Positions 35,594-44,852 of a stretch of 64,000 nucleotides of DNA are shown one piece after another. Every line of letters starts with the position of its first letter. Positions within the stretch are counted from its first letter, which is position 1. Made by a program: the position numbers and the translations under genes. Below the pieces are notes generated by a model. It was given only the letters and a program-made list of their open reading frames with translations, did no database searches and was not told the origin of the DNA. Source of the stretch: Nitrincola tapanii (GTDB lineage Bacteria > Pseudomonadota > Gammaproteobacteria > Pseudomonadales > Balneatricaceae); contig NZ_SMRS01000003.1 of assembly GCF_008368715.1 (NCBI RefSeq), positions 248,001 through 312,000 of the forward strand. The letters are read 5' to 3'.

Positions 35594-38500
35594 ATGGATC
35601 CGATCACCCTGACTCTCGATGGCAGTGAAGCTGCTGCCCGTATCGCACACGCCTGCAATGAAATCATCGCGATTTATCCGATCACACCCGCCTCCGTGAT
35701 GGGGGAGTTGGCCGATGCTTGGTCTGCAGAAGGTCAAACGAATCTTTGGGGGCAGGTTCCCCGCATTATTGAGATGCAAAGTGAAGCCGGTGCGGCAGGT
35801 GCCTTGCATGGTGCACTACAACTCGGCGCACTCGCCACCACTTTTACCGCCTCTCAAGGCCTTCTGCTCATGCTACCGAATATGTATAAGATTGCTGGTG
35901 AGCTGAGTCCAACCGTCTTTCATATCGCGGCGCGCTCCCTCGCCGCTCAAGCCTTATCGATTTTCTGTGATCACAGCGATGTGATGGCCGCACGTGCTAC
36001 CGGTTTTGCGATTCTTGCCGCTAACAGCGTACAAGAAGTGCAGGATATGGCACTCATTGCCCAAGCAGTGTCCCTAAAATCGCGTATTCCCGTACTGCAC
36101 TTTTTTGATGGCTTTCGCACCTCGCACGAAGTCAGCAAGATTGAACTGGTGTCAGCCCAGACGATGCAAACACTGTTGGATGAAGAAGCCATTCAAGCTC
36201 ATCGTGCACGTGCTTTGAACCCAGAGCATCCGGTCATACGCGGCACCTCGCAGAATCCCGATGTGTATTTTCAAGGTCGGGAAAGTGTTAATCCTTTTTA
36301 CACTGCGTTTGCACCTCACCTAGAGCAGGTCATGCAGGCGTTTGCCCAAACCACCGGGCGCAGCTATCAAGCCTATGAATATTATGGCAGCCCGGATGCC
36401 GATGCCTTAATCGTCTTGATGGGATCCGCCGTGCAAACCGTACAAGAAACGCTGCCGGACTTGCAGCAGCAGGGCCGACGTTGTGGTCTACTTGCTGTGC
36501 GTATGTTCCGCCCTCTGGATGCCGCAAGTTTACTGGCCGTGATCCCGAAAACGGTGCGGCGCATCGCCGTTCTGGATCGCTGTAAAGAACCGGGCAGCCT
36601 GGGCGAGCCGCTCTTTCTCGACATACAGAGTCTAGTGGCACAGGATCAGCAATCGCGCCAACCTCACTTTGCAACTCTCCCTCGTATTATTGGCGGACGT
36701 TATGGACTCTCCTCAAAAGAGTTCACGCCAGGCATGGTAAAAGCCGTCTTTGATGAGCTGGATAAACCCGAACCTCAACATCCTTTTAGTATCGGGATTT
36801 ATGATGATGTCAGCCATCTCTCTTTAGACTGGGAGACAGATTTTCGAACTCAAGCCAGCCAACAGGCAACCGCTGCGATCTTCTATGGTTTAGGCTCCGA
36901 TGGCACTGTCAGTGCTAATAAAAACTCGATCAAAATCATCGGCGATCACAGCGCTCTGCATGTTCAGGGTTATTTTGTCTATGATTCGAAAAAATCCGGT
37001 GCGGTCACCATCTCTCATCTGCGCTTTAGCCCCCAACCCATTCTCTCGGCCTACTTAATTCAGCCAGGCGAAGCACGTTTTGTTGCCTGCCATCAGAGTC
37101 ATTTATTAAAACGTTTTGATCCGCTGATCTATGCCGCTCAGGGGGCTGTGTTTTTACTCAACAGCGCCCTGCCGCCCGAGGCGATCTGGGATTCGTTTTC
37201 CGAGGCGATGCAGCAACAACTGCTGGAAAAAGAGATTCAGTGTTACGTCATCGATGCTTATGCCCTCGCTGAAGAGCTCGGCATGGGGCGGCGTATCAAC
37301 ACCATCATGCAATCTTGTTTTTTTGCGATCACGCAGCTGTTACCGCTGGATCAAGCCCTGATCGCCATGAAACAAGCCGCCGTTGAAACCTATGGTGGCA
37401 AAGGACAGGCATTAATTGAACAAAACGCCGCCGCCATCGACCAAGCCTTATTGCGCTTATCGCCTCTAGCCAAACCCAGCGGCCCGCTGTCCCAAACCAC
37501 GCCGACTACTCAGCCTTGGGCTTTAAGTCCTCAAGCGCCTGAGTTTGTACAACAGGTGAGTGCAAAACTGCTGGCTGGGTTAGGTGATCGTATTCCGGTC
37601 AGCCAAATCCCCTGCGATGGCACCTGGCCCAGTGCGACCGCACAATGGGAAAAACGCGGCTTAGCGCTGGAGATTCCGCAGTGGGATCAAGATCTTTGTA
37701 TCCAGTGTGGGAAATGTCCGCTCGTGTGCCCACACAGCGCTATTCGCAGCAAAATATTTACCTCAGAGCATCTAGAGCAGGCACCGGACTCTTTTCTTTA
37801 CGCTGATTTTAACCATAAAGAGATGTCGAAGGATTGGAAAATCAGCTATCAAGTCGCCCCGGAAGATTGCACCGGTTGCGGCCTCTGCGTCGAAATTTGT
37901 CCGATCAAGGATAAAACTCAACCCGGACGTCGTGCTTTAAACATGCAACCTTTAGCCCCCCTGTTGGAGATGGAAAAACACAACTGGGAGTATTTTTTAA
38001 GCCTACCCGAAGTTGATCGCCGTGAGTTACGACTCGATGTGATTAAAGAAGCGATGCTGACTCAGCCACTGTTTGAATTCTCCGGCGCTTGCTCAGGTTG
38101 CGGTGAGACTCCCTATTTACGTCTGGCCAGCCAGCTCTTTGGTGAGCGCATGGTAATTGCTAACGCGACCGGATGCTCCTCCATTTATGGCGGCAACCTC
38201 CCCACCACACCCTGGAGCCAAACCCTTGCTGGGCGTGGCCCGGCTTGGAACAACTCTCTGTTTGAGGATAATGCCGAGTTTGGTTTGGGGATGCGTTTAG
38301 CGATTAATCAAAGACGTGATCTGGCACGCCAACGGCTGCAGGCTTTACGTAGCGAACTCCCCGAACTGGATCTTGCACCTCTCTTCAACGAACCCTTGGA
38401 TGAAGCCGAACACTCTACCCAACGCCAAGCCCTGGAGGCATTACAGCAATCACTCCGAGATCGGCCCGATCATCCCGAGGCTCAATCATTACTGCACTGT

Positions 38501-39205
38501 GCCGAGGATCTACTCGCTCGCAGTGTCTGGATTATCGGTGGTGATGGCTGGGCTTATGACATAGGCTTTGGAGGCTTGGATCATGTATTGGCCTCAGGTG
38601 AGAAGGTCAACATTTTGGTGCTGGATACCGAGGTCTATTCCAATACCGGCGGACAAACCTCAAAAGCAACACCACGGGGGGCCGTGGCGAAATTCTCGGC
38701 GGGCGGCAAAGCCAGTGCCAAAAAAGATCTGGCCCAGATCGCGATGACTTACGAGGGTGTGTATGTTGCGCAGGTGGCCTATGGCGCTAAAGATTTACAC
38801 ACCCTCAAAACCTTTTTAGAAGCCGAAACCTTCCCGGGCCCTGCTTTGATCATCGCCTACTCACCCTGTATCGCCTGGGGTAATGATTTAGCTTTTAACC
38901 ATCAGATGCAGGATCGTGCTGTACGCAGCGGACACTGGCCACTCTTCCGCTACGATCCAAGACGTTTAGAAAAAGGCTTAAATCCTTTACAACTGGATAG
39001 CAAACCACCGAATTTGGCCTACCGTGAGTTTACCGCCAGTGAAACGCGCTTCAATATGCTCTGGCGCAGCCATGAAGCCGCGGCTGAACATTTTCTTGAG
39101 CACTCACAAAAAGAAGCGCGTGCCCACTATCATCATTACCAACAACTCAGTGAGCTGGATGCTCCTGCCGCGAAGGAGGGTAAACCCCATGACTCAGAAG
39201 GCTAA
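35594..39205 (+). CDS. nifJ: Pyruvate:ferredoxin (flavodoxin) oxidoreductase
   Basis: A 1203-residue single-chain enzyme that interconverts pyruvate and acetyl-CoA plus CO2 with ferredoxin or flavodoxin. Order of parts: PYR domain (AYPITPAS-like IYPITPASVMGELADAW near residue 25), gamma domain (GLGSDGTVSANKNSIKIIGD near 440), two 4Fe-4S motifs CIQCGKCPLVCP and CTGCGLCVEICP near 705 and 760, and the TPP domain with the cluster cysteines CSGCGETPY, GDGWAYDIGFGGLDHVL and NTGGQTSK. The start at 35594 has AGGA eight bases upstream; the ATG at 35585 is too close to any ribosome site. The downstream flavoprotein gene overlaps its end by 17 bases. The enzyme is oxygen-sensitive in most bacteria, so its presence suggests low-oxygen growth. 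Confidence 0.96.
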   Translation: MDPITLTLDGSEAAARIAHACNEIIAIYPITPASVMGELADAWSAEGQTNLWGQVPRIIEMQSEAGAAGALHGALQLGALATTFTASQGLLLMLPNMYKIAGELSPTVFHIAARSLAAQALSIFCDHSDVMAARATGFAILAANSVQEVQDMALIAQAVSLKSRIPVLHFFDGFRTSHEVSKIELVSAQTMQTLLDEEAIQAHRARALNPEHPVIRGTSQNPDVYFQGRESVNPFYTAFAPHLEQVMQAFAQTTGRSYQAYEYYGSPDADALIVLMGSAVQTVQETLPDLQQQGRRCGLLAVRMFRPLDAASLLAVIPKTVRRIAVLDRCKEPGSLGEPLFLDIQSLVAQDQQSRQPHFATLPRIIGGRYGLSSKEFTPGMVKAVFDELDKPEPQHPFSIGIYDDVSHLSLDWETDFRTQASQQATAAIFYGLGSDGTVSANKNSIKIIGDHSALHVQGYFVYDSKKSGAVTISHLRFSPQPILSAYLIQPGEARFVACHQSHLLKRFDPLIYAAQGAVFLLNSALPPEAIWDSFSEAMQQQLLEKEIQCYVIDAYALAEELGMGRRINTIMQSCFFAITQLLPLDQALIAMKQAAVETYGGKGQALIEQNAAAIDQALLRLSPLAKPSGPLSQTTPTTQPWALSPQAPEFVQQVSAKLLAGLGDRIPVSQIPCDGTWPSATAQWEKRGLALEIPQWDQDLCIQCGKCPLVCPHSAIRSKIFTSEHLEQAPDSFLYADFNHKEMSKDWKISYQVAPEDCTGCGLCVEICPIKDKTQPGRRALNMQPLAPLLEMEKHNWEYFLSLPEVDRRELRLDVIKEAMLTQPLFEFSGACSGCGETPYLRLASQLFGERMVIANATGCSSIYGGNLPTTPWSQTLAGRGPAWNNSLFEDNAEFGLGMRLAINQRRDLARQRLQALRSELPELDLAPLFNEPLDEAEHSTQRQALEALQQSLRDRPDHPEAQSLLHCAEDLLARSVWIIGGDGWAYDIGFGGLDHVLASGEKVNILVLDTEVYSNTGGQTSKATPRGAVAKFSAGGKASAKKDLAQIAMTYEGVYVAQVAYGAKDLHTLKTFLEAETFPGPALIIAYSPCIAWGNDLAFNHQMQDRAVRSGHWPLFRYDPRRLEKGLNPLQLDSKPPNLAYREFTASETRFNMLWRSHEAAAEHFLEHSQKEARAHYHHYQQLSELDAPAAKEGKPHDSEG

Positions 39206-40202
39206 ATCCACCCCACTGAGCAGCCAATATTTGGGTTTTCAACTTGAGCACCCGCTGGTGCCCTCTGCATCTCCCTTGAGCAAAAATCTGGATCTCTGCT
39301 ATCAGCTTGAGGATGCCGGTGCCAGCGCCCTAGTACTCTACTCTTTATTTGAAGAAGAGTTGGATTCTGCGCATCAACGTCATATCCAACTTCTGCACGA
39401 ACGCGATCTTGGGCATAGTGAGGCTTCGCATTTTTTACCTCTTCATCGTCAACCCACGCATGCTCTGGAAGCCTACCTTGAACAGATCCAACGCTTAAAA
39501 CAACGCCTAAACATCCCGGTGATTGCCAGTTTAAACGGCATTTCACGCGATGGTTGGATTGAAAATGCGCGTTTGATTGAAGAAGCCGGTGCCGATGCAC
39601 TCGAGCTCAATATCTATGCCTTGGCAGCCGATCCACACCTAACGGCTGAGCAGGTTGAGGCCGGCTATCTGGATCTGATTCGTGCTTTACGCCACACCAT
39701 TCAATTACCCATTGTCGTGAAACTTTCACCCTTCTTCTCGGCCTTAGCTCACTTTGTCGTACAACTGGAACAGACCGGTATACAAGGAGTCGCGCTGTTT
39801 AATCGGTTTTATCAACCCGATATTGACCCCGATAGCTTACGCGTCAGCTCGAGTCTGCACCTCTCTACCTCAGTCGATACCCTCTTACCGATGCGTTGGT
39901 TAGGCATTCTCTATGGAAAAACTGGCTTAAGCCTGGCCGGAACGGGCGGTGTGCATAGCTCGGAAGATGCCGTCAAATTCATACTCGCCGGAGCGGATGT
40001 GGTGCATCTGTGCAGCCTACTTTTGAAACAAGGCCCACAAGCACTCAAGACTCTACGCCAGGGCTTAGAGCAGTGGTTAGAGATGAGTCCTTACGACACG
40101 CTAGAACAGGCGCGCGGTGTTCTCTCGCATCATCACAGTGATGATCCCTCACTCTATGAACGTGCCAGCTATGTCCAACTCCTGAGTCGAGCAGACTACT
40201 AA
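39189..40202 (+). CDS. Dihydroorotate dehydrogenase-like FMN protein coupled to nifJ
   Basis: A 337-residue TIM-barrel flavoprotein of the DHOdehase family (YLGFQLEHPLVPSASPLSKN at the start, ELNIYALAAD, LPIVVKLSPFFSA and LAGTGGVHSSEDAVKFILAGADVVHLCSLLL). The phosphate-binding GTGGV and the lysine for FMN are present. It is not PyrD of class 2: the membrane helix is lacking and the catalytic serine/cysteine region differs. Such genes often follow nifJ and their substrate is unknown. The start at 39189 has AAGGAGGG upstream and lies inside the end of nifJ. Confidence 0.88.
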   Translation: MTQKAKSTPLSSQYLGFQLEHPLVPSASPLSKNLDLCYQLEDAGASALVLYSLFEEELDSAHQRHIQLLHERDLGHSEASHFLPLHRQPTHALEAYLEQIQRLKQRLNIPVIASLNGISRDGWIENARLIEEAGADALELNIYALAADPHLTAEQVEAGYLDLIRALRHTIQLPIVVKLSPFFSALAHFVVQLEQTGIQGVALFNRFYQPDIDPDSLRVSSSLHLSTSVDTLLPMRWLGILYGKTGLSLAGTGGVHSSEDAVKFILAGADVVHLCSLLLKQGPQALKTLRQGLEQWLEMSPYDTLEQARGVLSHHHSDDPSLYERASYVQLLSRADY

Positions 40203-40345
40203 ACCGTCTCGGCTTAACGGCCTCATACTGGAGGTGCCACATAGCACCTTCAATCCCAGAGACAACCTAAAAGTCAGGCCAAACAATCGTTTTCAGACCG
40301 AGGTGCGTAAACAAAGAACAACACACTTCTGATTAAGGCTTAAAC

Positions 40346-41092
40346 ATGTCTAGTATCTGGATTCTCGGTGGTGGCAGCATTGCCCAAGCACTGGCTCAAC
40401 ATGCACAGGCTCAAGGTCAAAGCGTACACCTGCTCTCAACTCGCCCAGCTTCCTATGCAGATCCCCACGCAAATCTCCATACAGATCCCTACCCAAGCCC
40501 CTGTTCAGCCCCAGTGCTACATTGGCATCGGATCGAACACTGGCATGAGCCTCAATGGCTAGCGTTACTCGACAACCTACCCCTGCCCGAGCAAATTGTG
40601 GTCACCAATGGCTTGTTAAGTAATGATCAAATACAACCGGAGAAGCGTCTAGAGGAGTTGAATCTACAAAGCTGGCGCTTGAGCCTGCAAGCCAATACCG
40701 AGATCAGCTTACAGCTTTTGGCCTTTCTCGCAGGCCGCATGAAACGACAGGATGCCCTGCAATGTCTGATTCTTTCTGCCAAAGTCGGCAGTATTCAAGA
40801 TAATCGCTTGGGGGGTTGGTATGCCTACCGCGCCAGCAAAGCGGCATTAAATATGCTGATCAAAACCGCCTCGATTGAGTGGCAGCGGCGCTTTCCCCTC
40901 TGTAGTCTGGGCGCTTACCATCCCGGCACCACCGATAGCGCGCTATCGCGCCCTTTTCAGAGCCGTGTGCCGGATCAGCAACTTAAAACACCTGAGCAAG
41001 CCGCCCTCTGTTTGGCCCAACAACTGAACCAGTTAACGCCTGAGAACTCAGGGCGCTTCTGGAATTGGGACGGTCAAGAACTGCCCTGGTAA
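40346..41092 (+). CDS. SDR family NAD(P)-dependent oxidoreductase
   Basis: A 248-residue short-chain dehydrogenase: cofactor motif WILGGGSIAQALAQHAQAQG (GGGSIA instead of GxxxGIG), VVTNGLL for the NNAG region, Ser in LILSAKVGSI and Tyr/Lys in YAYRASKAALNMLI. The sequence is like the C-factor/CsgA-type SDRs. Residues about 35-55 (SYADPHANLHTDPYPSPCSAP) are an unusual repeat-like insertion. The gene stands between nifJ's partner and a convergent sulfate-binding protein gene. Confidence 0.85.
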   Translation: MSSIWILGGGSIAQALAQHAQAQGQSVHLLSTRPASYADPHANLHTDPYPSPCSAPVLHWHRIEHWHEPQWLALLDNLPLPEQIVVTNGLLSNDQIQPEKRLEELNLQSWRLSLQANTEISLQLLAFLAGRMKRQDALQCLILSAKVGSIQDNRLGGWYAYRASKAALNMLIKTASIEWQRRFPLCSLGAYHPGTTDSALSRPFQSRVPDQQLKTPEQAALCLAQQLNQLTPENSGRFWNWDGQELPW

Positions 41093-41100
41093 ACGTCCTC

Positions 41101-42141
41101 TTATTGAGGACGACTCAAACGATCAAAGCGCGCACCGGAAGCAAAATGCGCCTGGTGTGCGTCTTGCCATGAAGGGTAAAGTTGCTCTAAGCGAAACAGC
41201 GTCAATTGCGGAAAGTCTGTGCCGGCAAGGTTTGTCTGTGAACGAAAATGGTATTGAGCGATTAAGGTTTGCGCCGCTTCAGAATAAAGGTATTCCAGAT
41301 ACGCCTGAGCGATCACTTCAGTGCCACGGCGCTCTGCATTCCGGCTCACCACGGCGACCGGGGGTTCGGCACGAATCGACAGACTAGGATACACAAGCTC
41401 AAACTCACCGGATTCGAGCTGTTCTAAAGCCATTAAGGCTTCGTTTTCCCAAGCTAAGAGCACATCGCCTAAACCACGATCGACAAAACTATTGGTTGCT
41501 GCGCGGGCGCCGGTATCCATCACCAGCACTTGCTGATACAGCTGACGTACAAAGGCTTCCGCTTGCAGTTCCGCTTGCTGGCGCGTGTGCAGATCTAAAC
41601 TCTGCCACTGAGTCAAATCCCCCACTTCCTGCTGCAGCGCAAACCCCCAAGCAGCCAGATAATTCCAACGAGCGCCCCCTGAGGTTTTAGGGTTAGGGGT
41701 GATGATTTCCACGCCCTCTTGAATCAGATCTGACCAGTCATGGATCTGTTTAGGGTTGCCTTTGCGCACTAAGAACACAACGGTGGAATGATAAGGCGCA
41801 GACGCTTCAGGCAGATTTTGCTGCCAAGTCGCAGGCAAGCGGCGGGATTGCTGAGCGATCATGTCGATATCATACGCCAAAGCCAAACTGACGATATCGG
41901 CAGGCAAACCTTGAATCACCGATAAAGCTTGGCGACCTGAGCCACCGTGTGACATGCGCACGCGCACAGATTCACCCTTTTCTGCCCGCCAGTGTTCAGC
42001 GAATAGAGTGTTATAAGCTTGGTAAAACTCTCGAGTAGGATCATAGGAGACGTGCAACAGATCGACATCACGCGCCTGGGCGCTCAGGCTCCAAAGGCTA
42101 GAGATCAGGGCAAGAATCAGTAAGGATCTAAGGGGTAACAT
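41101..42141 (-). CDS. sbp: Sulfate/thiosulfate-binding protein
   Basis: A 346-residue periplasmic protein with a signal peptide (residues 1-23, ending SAQA). The mature part DVDLLHVSYDPTREFYQAYN and the sections SHGGSGRQALSVIQGLPADIVSLAL and NPKTSGGARWNYLAAWG are hallmarks of Sbp/CysP. The transporter genes cysT, cysW and cysA are not present nearby, so it must work with a distant transporter. It converges with the SDR gene, eight bases away. Confidence 0.94.
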   Translation of the reverse strand: MLPLRSLLILALISSLWSLSAQARDVDLLHVSYDPTREFYQAYNTLFAEHWRAEKGESVRVRMSHGGSGRQALSVIQGLPADIVSLALAYDIDMIAQQSRRLPATWQQNLPEASAPYHSTVVFLVRKGNPKQIHDWSDLIQEGVEIITPNPKTSGGARWNYLAAWGFALQQEVGDLTQWQSLDLHTRQQAELQAEAFVRQLYQQVLVMDTGARAATNSFVDRGLGDVLLAWENEALMALEQLESGEFELVYPSLSIRAEPPVAVVSRNAERRGTEVIAQAYLEYLYSEAAQTLIAQYHFRSQTNLAGTDFPQLTLFRLEQLYPSWQDAHQAHFASGARFDRLSRPQ

Positions 42142-42263
42142 AGACTCAACTCCATAAAAGCAATGGAGCGCATCTTAGACAGCTTTTTATATAATTTAAA
42201 AGAATTGATTTAATTATTAATATAATTTTCAGATCTATTGATTGAAGCCAGATTAAGACGCTC

Positions 42264-43499
42264 TCACCAACTTAGCTCAGTCGTCATGAGCAACCAAAGC
42301 ACCGCCACCAATAGAGAGAGAAGAGTAATCGGGATACCACAACGTGCGTGATCGGCCAGACTTAAATGCACCCCTTGGCTGGCCGCACGTTCTGCGACAA
42401 TGATATTCGCCAAACTGCCGATCAATAAAAAGTTACCGGCCAGCGTAGAAAGCAGTGCCATCGCATAATAGACCGCACTGGATTGCTCGGGAATCCAATC
42501 CAGTAGGAGCATGACCGCAGGCACGTTACCGATGCTGTTACTACTCACCAGCAGAATCCAAGTCAAACTGCTTAGCTGCTCTACCGATCCCGATAGATTC
42601 TGCACGCCCTGCAACAACTGCTCAGAAGCCCCCGAAGCCGCCATACTGCCGGTGACGATAAATAAACATGCAAATAAGAGCAAAAGATGCCAATCTACGG
42701 CTGAGAGCATCTCACGACTGGATTGCACACGACTGAGCAATAACACCCCCGCAATGGCCAAAGCACTGATCTCCTTCTCCAATTGAGTCGAGAAAAGTAC
42801 CAGCAACATCACTAACGCCATAGATCCCTTAGCTGCTTGCCAACTCGCCATCTCCGGTGCTTTTAAACTCCGTAAAGTGGGTGTAGAGGGCGCTGCCGCT
42901 AACGTATCGCGCCAAGTCCAACCGACGACTGCCCAAACCAGTAAGGTCGCCACCCATGCAACGGGCGCACAGACCCAAACGAAACTCCAGAAATCCAGCC
43001 CCTGACTCTGTGCAATTAGAATATTCTGCGGATTACCGATTAAGGTTGCGGCACTGCCGGTGTTACAGGCACAAGCCAAACCGATCAAGAAGGGTCGCGG
43101 ATCTAAACCCCGATCACGCACACCTTGCGCAATCATGGGCGCCATCGCAAAGGCCGTGATATCGTTTGCCAGAAATGCCGAAAATACAGCCGCCACCCCA
43201 ATCACCCATCCCAAGAGGAGTTGCGGCGACAAGGGTGTAATCATCAAACGCCAGGTGATGCGTGTATACACTCCAGCGAGGGCAAATTGTGCGGAGATCA
43301 CCATCAGCCCCATTAATAGAATCAAGGTCGGCAGATCCACCCACTGCCCCATCTCTGCGCTTTCAATCCGTTGAGTCAGCAACAGAGCGACAACCGCCAG
43401 GAGCACAATCCCCGTGCGGTCCAGCTTTAGTCCAGGCACGCGCCCTAACGCCATGCCAAGATACATCAGACTGAAAATCGCAATCAGCAAGAGATCCAA
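42264..43499 (-). CDS. ArsB/NhaD/CitM-type ion transporter
   Basis: A 411-residue membrane protein of the ion transporter superfamily with about eleven hydrophobic segments. It keeps the paired re-entrant motifs, ANDITAFAMAPM in the first half and SNSIGNVPAVMLLL in the second, and a NTGSAATLIGNPQNILIAQ signature, typical of the SLC13/ArsB/NhaD fold. Arsenite, Na+/H+ exchange or a dicarboxylate are all possible. No ars genes are near. It follows the AmpG-like gene with no gap. Confidence 0.85.
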   Translation of the reverse strand: MDLLLIAIFSLMYLGMALGRVPGLKLDRTGIVLLAVVALLLTQRIESAEMGQWVDLPTLILLMGLMVISAQFALAGVYTRITWRLMITPLSPQLLLGWVIGVAAVFSAFLANDITAFAMAPMIAQGVRDRGLDPRPFLIGLACACNTGSAATLIGNPQNILIAQSQGLDFWSFVWVCAPVAWVATLLVWAVVGWTWRDTLAAAPSTPTLRSLKAPEMASWQAAKGSMALVMLLVLFSTQLEKEISALAIAGVLLLSRVQSSREMLSAVDWHLLLLFACLFIVTGSMAASGASEQLLQGVQNLSGSVEQLSSLTWILLVSSNSIGNVPAVMLLLDWIPEQSSAVYYAMALLSTLAGNFLLIGSLANIIVAERAASQGVHLSLADHARCGIPITLLSLLVAVLWLLMTTELSW

Positions 43500-44852
43500 C
43501 TAAGCGCGCCCCGACTCCGGATAACGTTTCATAATCCAGTAGAGCAAAGGCAAACCTAACAAAGCAATCAACGCACAGAGAAGGAAAAACAGCCCCCAGT
43601 CACCGTCTAACGCATCCACCATCATGCCGCTCGATGCGGAAAACCAGATACGCGCCAGATTCGCCAAGGATGCCAATAGGGCATATTGCGTGGCTGTGTA
43701 AGCCGTATTACAGAGCGAAGAGAGATAAGCCACCAGCGCCACGGTCACCAAGCCGGTGGTAAAGCTGTCTGAAGCCACCGCAAAGATAAATACCGCCGTT
43801 GATTGACCGGAAACCGCTAACCAAGAATAGGTGAGGTTGGTCGCTGCCGTCGCAAACCCTGAGAGAAACAGCGCTCGCAGCAAACCGATCCGCGCCACCA
43901 ACACCCCCCCAACGACGATACCGATCAGGTTTGCCGTCAATCCGTAGACTTTAGCCACCTCAGCGATTTCACCCAAAGAAAAGCCGAGCTCCCGGTAAAA
44001 TACGCCTGACATACGACCCAGCAGCGCATCCCCCAGCTTAAAGACAAAGATAAAAATCAGAATCAGTAACCAGCCCTGACGGCGCGTAAAATCCCAAAGA
44101 GGGGCCACTAGTGTGACATAACACCAAACCACCAGAGGTCTGAGCCGTAAAGATAGCCCCTTGTCTTGCAAATAACGATCGGCCTTGGCGGTTTCTTGCG
44201 CATGCACCTGTGAAGCAGGCACCTGAGGCTCGGGGCTTAAGAGCACCGCCGTCATACCAATGAGCACACCGGTCGCGAGCAGTAGATACGCCATATTCCA
44301 ACCTAGCGCTTGTGCCAGATACAGGCCACCCGCTCCACCCACCAGCGTCCCGCCTAGATGCCAACCCCAAATCCCCACCGCCGAACCACTGCCGTATTTC
44401 TCAGGCTCTAGGATCTCGATGCGGTAGGCATCAATCACGATATCTTGGGTCGCCGAAATAAAGGTCACAAACAGTACCGCCAAAGCCATCATCCAAAGCT
44501 GTTGTGAGGGCTGGGCGAAGGATAAAACCAAAATGGCCAGGATTAAAAAGCTTTGCATCAGCAAGGCCCAACTGCGTCGCCGCCCTAAACGCGCCGTCAG
44601 GTAGGGAAGGCGTAAACGATCAATTAAAGGTGCCCAAAGAAAGTTGATCGCATAGGGTGTGGCCGCCAGAGCAAAAAGACCTATATCAGTACGGCTGACC
44701 CCTTCATCGCGCAGCCAGATCGACAGATTGGAGAACACCAAAGGTGCCGGTAAACCACTGGAAAAGCCCAACGCCAAGAGCGTAAGCATTCGACGATCAC
44801 GATAAGGCGCTAAGGCACGGCCCAGCGCCGATAAAAAAGGAAAAGAATACAT
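43500..44852 (-). CDS. ampG: AmpG-like MFS transporter
   Basis: A 450-residue major facilitator with about twelve to fourteen membrane segments. LALGFSSGLPAPLVFSNLS, FLWAPLIDRLRLP, RRRSWALLMQ and ATQDIVIDAYRIEILEPEKYGSG match AmpG, which imports anhydromuropeptides for cell wall recycling. The start codon overlaps the stop of the upstream hypothetical gene as TAATG. E. coli AmpG is 491 residues; this one is shorter at the C-terminus. Some AmpG relatives transport other substrates. Confidence 0.82.
   Translation of the reverse strand: MYSFPFLSALGRALAPYRDRRMLTLLALGFSSGLPAPLVFSNLSIWLRDEGVSRTDIGLFALAATPYAINFLWAPLIDRLRLPYLTARLGRRRSWALLMQSFLILAILVLSFAQPSQQLWMMALAVLFVTFISATQDIVIDAYRIEILEPEKYGSGSAVGIWGWHLGGTLVGGAGGLYLAQALGWNMAYLLLATGVLIGMTAVLLSPEPQVPASQVHAQETAKADRYLQDKGLSLRLRPLVVWCYVTLVAPLWDFTRRQGWLLILIFIFVFKLGDALLGRMSGVFYRELGFSLGEIAEVAKVYGLTANLIGIVVGGVLVARIGLLRALFLSGFATAATNLTYSWLAVSGQSTAVFIFAVASDSFTTGLVTVALVAYLSSLCNTAYTATQYALLASLANLARIWFSASSGMMVDALDGDWGLFFLLCALIALLGLPLLYWIMKRYPESGRA

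Noticed and set aside
39024-39188. Extension of the DHOD-like gene into nifJ
   Set aside because: The strong AAGGAGGG site and the family N-terminus place the start at 39189; the extension is nifJ sequence in another frame.
40203-40345. GGTGC/GCACC hairpin after the DHOD-like gene as a terminator
   Set aside because: The stem is only five pairs and no T-tract follows.
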